40,037 bases of DNA from JBMYTN01 sp049604415 (lineage in GTDB: Bacteria > Pseudomonadota > Alphaproteobacteria > Rhodospirillales > Rhodospirillaceae): assembly GCA_049604415.1 (NCBI GenBank), contig JBMYTN010000034.1:1-40037 (forward strand), read 5' to 3'. Under the pieces are notes generated by a model. That model searched no databases. It had not been told where the DNA came from and saw only the letters and a program-made list of their open reading frames with translations. Position 1 is the first letter of the stretch; each line of letters starts with the position of its first letter. A program made the translations under genes and the position numbers. This document shows, piece by piece, positions 33,901-40,037 of the stretch.

Positions 33901-35961
33901 TTACTTCCTACTTCCCCGGGCGGCATACGCTGCTCCGGGGCCCCCGACGCGCCCGGCTTCTTCCTCGAACAGCTCCAACAGCTGGGTCATCATGATGCCG
34001 CCCAGCTCTTCGGGGTCGTTGATCGTGACCGCGCGCCGGTAATAGCGGGTCACGTCATGGCCAATGCCGATGGCGACCAATTGGACCGAGGACTGGTTTT
34101 CGATCCGGGCAATGACCTCTCGCAGATGGCGTTCCAGATAATTGCCGGTATTGGCCGAAAGGGTGCTGTCATCAACCGGCGCGCCGTCGGAGATCACCAT
34201 CAGGATCCGGCGCGCCTCGGGCCGCAGGGCCAGGCGGGCATGGGCCCATTCCAAGGCCTCGCCATCAATGTTCTCTTTCAGAATGCCTTCGCGCAGCATC
34301 AGGCCCAAATTGCGCCGGGCGCGCCGCCAGGGCATGTCTGCGCCCTTATAGATGATGTGGCGCAGGTCATTCAGGCGTCCGGGGCCGGTGGGCTTGCCAT
34401 CCGCAACCCAGGCTTCCCGGGACTTGCCGCCCTTCCAGGCGGTGGTGGTGAAGCCGAGCAGTTCGACCTTGACCGAGCAGCGCTCCAGGGTGCGGGCCAG
34501 GATGTCAGCGCAGATCGCGGCGACAGAGATCGGGCGACCGCGCATGGAGCCGGAATTATCGATCAGCAGGCTGACCACGGTGTCGCGGAAATTGGTCTCG
34601 TTTTCCACTTTGAAGGACAGGGAGTGGGTCGGATTGGCGATGATCCGGGCCAACCGGGCGGCATCCAGCAAGCCCTCTTCCTGGTCAAAGTTCCAGGACC
34701 GGATCTGTTGCGCCATCAAACGGCGTTGCAGCCGGTTGGCGATCCGAGACACCACGCCCTGCAGATGGGACAGCTGGGCATCAAGCTGGGCGCGGAGGCG
34801 GTTTAATTCCTCGGTATCGCACAGTTCTTCGGCCTCGATAATCTCATCATAATCGGTGGTAAACGCCTTATAGCGCGGGGGCGGCGGGCCATCCGGCAGG
34901 GAATTGCGCCGATCCGGCTGCACCGCTTCGCCTGACGGGTCTTCCGACCCCGTCCCCGGCATGGTGCTTTCCTGCATGACCGTGGTGGTGTCGTCCTCGC
35001 CTTCACCGCTTTCGCCCTCGCCGGGCTCAAATTCGGTGTCGCTGTCCTCGCCGGGGGAGGGCATGCCGTCGGGCTCGGCCTGATCCTCGGACTGGTCGTC
35101 GCCCTGGTCGCTTTCGCCGCTGTCCTGCTCGCTGTCGGATTCGGAATCCAGCTGTTCTTCCGGATCGAAGGGCTCCAGGCCAAGCTCGTTGAGCATCTCC
35201 CGGACCATGCGGGCGAAGGTTTCCTGGTCCCCAAGGCAGTCGCCCAAGGAGGACAAGGTCTCCTGGGTGGTGTCCGGCAGGGCCGGGCGGCATAGCTCGG
35301 TCACATGGCGGGTGACCTGACCCGGATCGATATGGCCAAACTGCTCCAGCGCGATCAGGCGGATGGCTTCATCCATTGGCACCCGCTCTGCGGCGTCGTC
35401 ATGGGCGAAGCCGTCGGAGAACAGGCGGTGCTCAATGGCATCGGAAATGTTTTGCGCCACGCCGACCAGCCGTTGTGCGCCTAGGCTTTCGACCCGGGCC
35501 TGTTCCAGAGCGTTAAATATCTGGCGGGCGTCGGGGCTTTCCGGTTCGAAGCTGGCATGGGTGCGGGCATTGTGGTGGCGCAGGCGCAGGGCCACCGAAT
35601 CTGCTGTGCCGCGCAGTCGGGCCAGTCCGGCGCGGTCCAACTTGCGGGTCGGGCTGGGAAGCCGGGCCTGGCCATTGTTCAGCCCCCCCATGCTGCCCGG
35701 CACATAGGTCACGCCCAGCTCCGGGGCTCCAGCGACGGCGCGGACCGTCGCGGCGGTGACGCTTTTCAGCATCTCCAGGGAGCGGACATCGGCGGTTTTG
35801 GCCTTGGTCGGCGTCGGGGGTCGGGTGCTGATGGACGCCCCGCCGCCACTCGGGGCTCCAGAGACGCTACCCGAGCTGGTGCTGGCACTGGTGCTGCCAA
35901 GGCCGGTGGCATGGCCCCCGGTGGTCGGTCGGCTGGCGGGACGGGTCGGAGTAGACGCCAT
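33901..35961 (-). CDS. cobT: Aerobic cobaltochelatase subunit CobT
   Basis: 686 residues. The C-terminal von Willebrand A domain (about 455-680) has an intact MIDAS motif, DNSGS in LLIDNSGSMRG, and the CobT-type TAWKGGKSREAW and SDGAPVDDSTLS segments. The middle (about 270-345) is the very acidic Asp/Glu/Ser-rich stretch typical of the subunit. The N-terminus carries an unusual Ser/Thr/Pro/Gly-rich leader of about 60 residues. With CobS and CobN it inserts cobalt into hydrogenobyrinate a,c-diamide in the aerobic cobalamin pathway. It follows cobS by 11 bases on the same strand. CobN and the rest of the pathway are not in this window. Confidence 0.95.
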   Translation of the reverse strand: MASTPTRPASRPTTGGHATGLGSTSASTSSGSVSGAPSGGGASISTRPPTPTKAKTADVRSLEMLKSVTAATVRAVAGAPELGVTYVPGSMGGLNNGQARLPSPTRKLDRAGLARLRGTADSVALRLRHHNARTHASFEPESPDARQIFNALEQARVESLGAQRLVGVAQNISDAIEHRLFSDGFAHDDAAERVPMDEAIRLIALEQFGHIDPGQVTRHVTELCRPALPDTTQETLSSLGDCLGDQETFARMVREMLNELGLEPFDPEEQLDSESDSEQDSGESDQGDDQSEDQAEPDGMPSPGEDSDTEFEPGEGESGEGEDDTTTVMQESTMPGTGSEDPSGEAVQPDRRNSLPDGPPPPRYKAFTTDYDEIIEAEELCDTEELNRLRAQLDAQLSHLQGVVSRIANRLQRRLMAQQIRSWNFDQEEGLLDAARLARIIANPTHSLSFKVENETNFRDTVVSLLIDNSGSMRGRPISVAAICADILARTLERCSVKVELLGFTTTAWKGGKSREAWVADGKPTGPGRLNDLRHIIYKGADMPWRRARRNLGLMLREGILKENIDGEALEWAHARLALRPEARRILMVISDGAPVDDSTLSANTGNYLERHLREVIARIENQSSVQLVAIGIGHDVTRYYRRAVTINDPEELGGIMMTQLLELFEEEAGRVGGPGAAYAARGSRK

Positions 35962-35972
35962 GGCGCGACGCC

Positions 35973-36971
35973 TTACACAAACGCGGTTTTGGCCAGGCTT
36001 TGGGGCAGATCGACCCCGAAGCAGCGCTGATAATATTCGGCGATGATCGGGCGTTCGGTCTCGTCACATTTGTTCAGGAAGGTGACCTGGAAGGCAAAGG
36101 CGACATCGCCGAAAATGCTGTTGTTCTCGGCCCAGGTCAGCACGGTGCGCGGCGACATCACCGTGGAGATATCGCCATTGATGAAGCCCGAGCGGCTCAG
36201 GTCAGCCACTGCGACCATGTTGGAGAGGATTTTGCGGCCTTCTTCGGTGTCATATTCCGGGCGCTTGGCCACGGCGATGGCGCATTCGGCGTCATGTTCC
36301 AGATAGTTCAGGGTCGCCACAATGTTCCAGCGGTCCATCTGGCCCTGGTTGATCTGCTGGGTGCCGTGATAGAGGCCGGTGGTGTCGCCCAGGCCGACGG
36401 TGTTGGCGGTGGCGAACAGGCGGAAATGCGGATGCGGGCGGATGACCTTGTTCTGATCGAGCAAGGTCAGCTTGCCTTCGACCTCCAGCACCCGCTGAAT
36501 GACGAACATCACATCGGGGCGGCCGGCGTCATATTCATCAAACACCAAGGCGGTGGGACGCTGCAGGCACCAGGGCAGCAGGCCTTCGCGGAACTCGGTG
36601 ACCTGCTTGCCGTCATTGAGCACGATGGCATCCTTGCCGACCAGATCGATCCGGCTGACATGGCTGTCCAGGTTGATCCGGATACAGGGCCAGTTCAGAC
36701 GGGCGGCGACCTGTTCGATATGGGTCGATTTGCCGGTACCGTGATAGCCCTGGATCATCACCCGGCGGTTATGGGCAAAGCCCGCCAGGATCGCCAAGGT
36801 GGTGTCTTTGTCGAACTGATAGGTCTCGTCCAAATCCGGGACATGCTCGCTGGGGGTCTCAAACGCCTCCACGTTCATGTCGCTGTCGATGCCAAACAGG
36901 TCGCGCACGGCGACGGTTTTGGTCGGAACATCATCGGGGGTGATCGGGGCGGATTTCAAATCAACGTCCAT
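35973..36971 (-). CDS. cobS: Aerobic cobaltochelatase subunit CobS
   Basis: 332 residues from the ATG at 36971, which has GAGG upstream; the in-frame TTG at 36983 lies just before that site and is less likely. It is an AAA+ ATPase of the MoxR/CobS type: Walker A GYHGTGKSTH (about residue 71), Walker B ALVFDEYDAG (about 142), and the family-typical N-terminal VRDLFGIDSDM. It forms the ATPase ring that with CobT drives CobN. The cobS-cobT order with a J-domain gene and bolA next to it is a known alphaproteobacterial arrangement. Confidence 0.95.
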   Translation of the reverse strand: MDVDLKSAPITPDDVPTKTVAVRDLFGIDSDMNVEAFETPSEHVPDLDETYQFDKDTTLAILAGFAHNRRVMIQGYHGTGKSTHIEQVAARLNWPCIRINLDSHVSRIDLVGKDAIVLNDGKQVTEFREGLLPWCLQRPTALVFDEYDAGRPDVMFVIQRVLEVEGKLTLLDQNKVIRPHPHFRLFATANTVGLGDTTGLYHGTQQINQGQMDRWNIVATLNYLEHDAECAIAVAKRPEYDTEEGRKILSNMVAVADLSRSGFINGDISTVMSPRTVLTWAENNSIFGDVAFAFQVTFLNKCDETERPIIAEYYQRCFGVDLPQSLAKTAFV

Positions 36972-37252
36972 GCTAAGCCTCAAAACGCTGCGGAAAGAGG
37001 GCGGGGAGCGCCTCGGGATGTCCGCATCAAATCTCTTCGGAACAGATCAACCCGGACCAAAGGGCAGTGCCAGATCCGAATCAGAGTTCTATGGGTGACG
37101 GGGAGGAGACCCGGAAACGGGCCGATCAGGAGTATCCCGACCTTCACATAGGGGCGCGGGCGCGGTCAATCCACATCCTGATTGGCTTTCTGCGGGATTG
37201 GGGCAAATTCGCCACCATGAATGCGTCAAAGGAAGAGCTGGATTGGGCTTGT

Positions 37253-37924
37253 TTAGGCCTCGAGATCTTGCATCAGCAGGCGATAGGCCGCCGCGATTTC
37301 CTTGAACCGCTCTTCCGCCTCCTTGGATCCGCCATTGGCATCCGGATGCCATCGTTTCACCAAGGCCTTATAGCGGGCTTTGAGCGCATCCCGGGTGAGG
37401 GGCAGCTCCAGCTCCATGATTTTCAGGGCATCGTCCCGGGCGCGCAGGCTGTCTTCATGGCCATCGCCGCCATGGCGGCCCCGATTGGCGCGGCGTCGGG
37501 CTTCGGCTTCCATGCGCTCGCGGGTTCTGCGGCGGGCCTGGGCGCGGATTTCCTCCTCAAACATGCCCAGTGGATCGTCCAGATCATCCGGATTGCTCGA
37601 GCGCAGGCCGGAAACCCGGTCCCCCATGCGCCAGGTCGGGCGGTCCCAGACCGTGGATTGGCGGATCTCCTCTTCGATCTCGCTCTCGTTCATGCCCGCA
37701 TAAAAATTCCAAGACCGGTTGTATTCCTGCACATGGGCCAGACAGAACCAGAGATATTCGGTCAGGGTTCGGTCCTTGGGGGCCCGATGCTCGCCGGGTT
37801 CCTGGCAGCCCGGATGGGCGCATTGGCGCAGCCCCGCTCGGCCTTTGGCCGGACCGGTTTGTTGATCCAGGGGCGGAATCGGATTGCCCCGGGCGGATCG
37901 GTATGAGCGCGCTTGGCTAGACAT
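37253..37924 (-). CDS. J-domain protein next to cobS
   Basis: 223 residues. The C-terminal about 60 residues are a J-domain (LTRDALKARYKALVKRWHPD, RFKEIAAAYRLLM) with HPD. The N-terminal half has a conserved-looking Cys/His cluster (RQCAHPGCQEPGEHRAP) that could bind zinc, and the aromatic motif RSWNFYAGM. This is the alphaproteobacterial DnaJ-like protein habitually found beside cobS. Its client is not known to me. It is divergent from bolA across a 122-bp gap that should hold both promoters. A 269-bp gap without recognised features separates it from cobS. Confidence 0.88.
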   Translation of the reverse strand: MSSQARSYRSARGNPIPPLDQQTGPAKGRAGLRQCAHPGCQEPGEHRAPKDRTLTEYLWFCLAHVQEYNRSWNFYAGMNESEIEEEIRQSTVWDRPTWRMGDRVSGLRSSNPDDLDDPLGMFEEEIRAQARRRTRERMEAEARRRANRGRHGGDGHEDSLRARDDALKIMELELPLTRDALKARYKALVKRWHPDANGGSKEAEERFKEIAAAYRLLMQDLEA

Positions 37925-38046
37925 CTTCTGGTCATAATGGGGGCGAGACTTGGGGGGAGCAAGGCCGCTTTGCCCTTGACAGGCCGGGAACCAGACGCCG
38001 AAGTTCCTGGACCTCCCCAGAGATTAGAAACCGGAAGTCCAGCAAT

Positions 38047-38370
38047 ATGACCGATACACCCTATCGTGACCGCTTGAGCGAAAAGATCACCGCCGGTTTG
38101 GCCCCGGTGCAATTGGAGATCAAGGACGACAGCCATAAGCATTCCGGCCATGCGGACCGCATCGCCGCCCTGGCCGTGCCTGGCAAGTCCCATGCGGACT
38201 CCGGCGGAGAAACCCATTTCCGGGTCACTGTGGTCTCTGATCGCTTTGAAGGTCTGTCCCGGGTTGCCCGGCAAAGACTGGTCTATGATCTGGTGCAGGA
38301 GGAACTCAAGGAGCGGGTGCACAGCCTGGCCTTGGTCACCAAAACCCCCGCTGAGGTCGGCCTCGCCTAA
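38047..38370 (+). CDS. BolA-family protein
   Basis: 107 residues with a GGAAG site before the ATG. It has the BolA fold marks: a helix followed by LEIKDDSHKHSGHA, then THFRVTVVSDRFEGLSRVARQRLVYDLVQEEL. The conserved His of the THF segment and the His-rich SHKHSGH loop are the residues that BolA proteins use with monothiol glutaredoxins to bind iron-sulfur clusters. The length and an about 20-residue insert after the loop (VPGKSHADSGGE) are typical of alphaproteobacterial members. It probably acts in iron-sulfur handling or transcriptional regulation. xseA follows 21 bases downstream. Confidence 0.93.
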   Translation: MTDTPYRDRLSEKITAGLAPVQLEIKDDSHKHSGHADRIAALAVPGKSHADSGGETHFRVTVVSDRFEGLSRVARQRLVYDLVQEELKERVHSLALVTKTPAEVGLA

Positions 38371-38391
38371 CCGGTTGGATATCCACAACAA

Positions 38392-39987
38392 ATGGCCGCA
38401 GCCAAACCGCCGCCCAGCGACGCCGCGCCGGGGCATAACGCCCCGGTGTTTGGCGTTTCCGAGCTGGCCTCAAACCTCAAGCGCACCGTCGAGGAGGCCT
38501 ATGGCCGGGTGCGGGTCCGGGGCGAGGTCAGCCGTCCAAGCTTTGCGTCCTCCGGCCATTGCTATTTGCGTCTGAAGGACGACCAGGCGGTTTTGGATGG
38601 CATCATTTGGCGCGGGGTGCTGTCCAAGCTGGCGATCCGCCCGGAAGATGGCATGGAGGTGGTGGCCACCGGGCGTCTGACCACTTATCCCGGACGCTCC
38701 AGCTACCAAATCATCATCGACTCCTTGGAACTGGCGGGCGAAGGCGCGCTGCTGAAGCTTCTGGAGGAGCGCCGGAAAAAACTGGCCGCCGAAGGCCTGT
38801 TTGACGAGGCGCGCAAACGGCGGCTGCCCTTCCTGCCGGAGATTGTTGGCGTTGTGACCTCGCCGACCGGGGCGGTGATCCGGGATATTCTGCACCGCCT
38901 GGCGGATCGGTTTCCCCGTCCGGTTCTGGTCTGGCCGGTAAGGGTGCAAGGCGATGGGGCGGCGGAGCAAGTGGCCGAGGCCATTGCCGGTTTTGATGCC
39001 CTGCCCCGCGCTGGCGGGCCTGTGCCGCGTCCGGATCTGCTGATCGTGGCGCGGGGCGGTGGCAGCTTGGAAGACCTGATGGCCTTCAATGAGGAAGCTG
39101 TGGTCCGGGCGGTCGCCGCCTGTTCGATCCCAGTAATCTCCGCCGTGGGCCACGAGACCGACACCACCCTGGTGGATTTTGTCGCCGACCGGCGCGCGCC
39201 GACCCCGACCGGGGCCGCAGAGATGGCGGTTCCGGTGCGGCTGGATTTGGTGGCCCGGATTTCGGAGCTCTCAACCCGGCAGCGCGAGGCCATGCGCCGG
39301 GCCTTGCGGGATCGTGCTGAGGGCTTGGTGGGATTGTCCCGGGGGCTGCCGGATCTGCCAGCCTTGCTTGAGGACCGCATACAGCGCCTTGATGATGTCG
39401 CCGCGCGGCTGGAGCAGGCTCCGGGGCGTCTGCTGGCGGGCAAAAGCGATGGTTTGGCCGTCCTTGCCGCCGCTCTGCCCCATCCCGGGACCGTGATCCA
39501 TTTGAAGGCCGCAGGGTTGCAGACGGCGGCGCGGGCCTTGACCACAGCCGGGCGGGCCACGCTCGATCAGGCGGCAGCGCGGCTTGATCGGACCGCTGCC
39601 ACCTTGCGTCCCACGGTCTTATCAGCAGAGGTGACACAAGCCTCCCAACGGGTCTCAGAGCTCTCCGGGCGCTTGGATCGAGCCTTTGCCTTGCACCGGG
39701 AGCGGGCCAGCACGCGGCTGTCCGGCCTGGGCGACCGGCTGGAAAATGTCTCTTATCACAGGGTGTTAGAGCGCGGCTATGCGGTGCTTCGCAGCGAAGA
39801 TGGTCGAGTCGTCAGCAAACAGGCCGGTATTGGCGAAGGCACGGCTCTGACGGCGTCCCTGCAGGACGGATCTTTGGCCATGGTGGTTACCGATGGGGGG
39901 GCCTCGCCCAAGCCCAAGCCCGAGGCTCGATCCAAGCCCCGCCGCCCCTCCCCCAAGGCTGCCCGGCAAACCAGTTTGTTTGACTAG
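38392..39987 (+). CDS. xseA: Exodeoxyribonuclease VII large subunit
   Basis: 531 residues. The N-terminal OB fold (about 18-115; FGVSELASNLKRTVEEAYGRV, SGHCYLRLKD) is followed by the catalytic domain with GVVTSPTGAVIRDIL, PDLLIVARGGGSLEDL, FNEEAVVRAV, VISAVGHETDTTLVDFVAD and RAPTPTGAAE. A long coiled coil comes next, then the C-terminal RGYAVLRSEDG strand and a basic Pro/Lys tail. With the small subunit XseB it degrades single-stranded DNA from both ends. XseB is not seen here. Its start has only a weak ribosome-binding site, so translation may be coupled to bolA. The stop codon lies inside the first bases of a repeat element that runs off the window. Confidence 0.96.
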   Translation: MAAAKPPPSDAAPGHNAPVFGVSELASNLKRTVEEAYGRVRVRGEVSRPSFASSGHCYLRLKDDQAVLDGIIWRGVLSKLAIRPEDGMEVVATGRLTTYPGRSSYQIIIDSLELAGEGALLKLLEERRKKLAAEGLFDEARKRRLPFLPEIVGVVTSPTGAVIRDILHRLADRFPRPVLVWPVRVQGDGAAEQVAEAIAGFDALPRAGGPVPRPDLLIVARGGGSLEDLMAFNEEAVVRAVAACSIPVISAVGHETDTTLVDFVADRRAPTPTGAAEMAVPVRLDLVARISELSTRQREAMRRALRDRAEGLVGLSRGLPDLPALLEDRIQRLDDVAARLEQAPGRLLAGKSDGLAVLAAALPHPGTVIHLKAAGLQTAARALTTAGRATLDQAAARLDRTAATLRPTVLSAEVTQASQRVSELSGRLDRAFALHRERASTRLSGLGDRLENVSYHRVLERGYAVLRSEDGRVVSKQAGIGEGTALTASLQDGSLAMVVTDGGASPKPKPEARSKPRRPSPKAARQTSLFD

Positions 39988-40037
39988 GCCGTAAACTCAT
40001 AAACGGGATTCCAAAAGCGGCGTAAATCTGATTCAAC
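39984..40037 (+). mobile_element. Start of a dispersed, insertion-sequence-like element (cut by window end)
   Basis: From 39984 the sequence CTAGGCCGTAAACTCATAAA and the next five bases match the reverse complement of 22123-22147 with one mismatch. The other copy is flanked by CTAG on both sides, a target pattern used by some IS5-family elements. No transposase is visible because the window ends 50 bases later. A plain terminator-type repeat remains possible. Confidence 0.45.

Overview
The window reads as chromosomal DNA of an alphaproteobacterium, probably of the Rhodospirillales type. The evidence is the moderately high GC content, the cobS-cobT pair beside a J-domain gene and bolA, a Tat-exported TRAP binding protein of the TakP type, abundant c-di-GMP and chemotaxis signalling, and a short dispersed repeat of the kind common in alphaproteobacterial intergenic DNA. 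These are family-level inferences; no species can be named from the sequence.

Layout. (1) 1-7943, plus strand: the 3' part of a giant repetitive secreted or surface protein (36 tandem pentapeptides, cadherin-like repeats, LamG-like domain, Ca-binding-like C-terminus). It is followed by a large chimeric membrane protein joining a periplasmic binding domain, a region resembling the extracellular domain of pentameric ligand-gated channels, and an MscS channel. (2) 8102-19210, minus strand: a compact, visibly more AT-rich six-gene operon. In transcription order it encodes an unknown protein, a trypsin-like protease with an FGE/C-lectin-like tail, a 1090-residue unknown protein, a protein apparently built of tandem SPFH/Band-7-like modules, a MotA/ZorA-like channel and a MotB/ZorB-like OmpA protein. 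This is the best candidate for an undescribed system, probably a proton-motive-force-coupled, protease-equipped conflict or stress module related to but distinct from Zorya. (3) 19241-22265: a TauD/AsnO-like Fe(II)/2-oxoglutarate dioxygenase whose leader contains a terminator-like hairpin and a three-way-junction-like structure over the ribosome-binding site, then two overlapping lipoprotein genes.

(4) 22266-29445, minus strand: TRAP binding protein, a C-terminal J-domain protein, a four-PAS/degenerate-GGDEF/EAL phosphodiesterase and an MsbA-like ABC exporter. (5) 29784-33764, plus strand: a conserved-looking unknown protein, then a PstS-like binding protein directly coupled to a methyl-accepting chemotaxis protein. 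(6) 33901-39987: cobT and cobS (aerobic cobaltochelatase subunits) and a J-domain gene on the minus strand, divergent from bolA and xseA. Two kinds of dispersed repeat occur. A 25-nt sequence is shared in inverted orientation between 20808-20832 and 33764-33788. A second end-like sequence is shared between 22101-22147 and the last 54 bases of the window, where an insertion-sequence-like element seems to begin at the xseA stop codon.

No rRNA, tRNA or CRISPR array was recognised by eye. Domain calls rest on motif recognition only; no database search was run.
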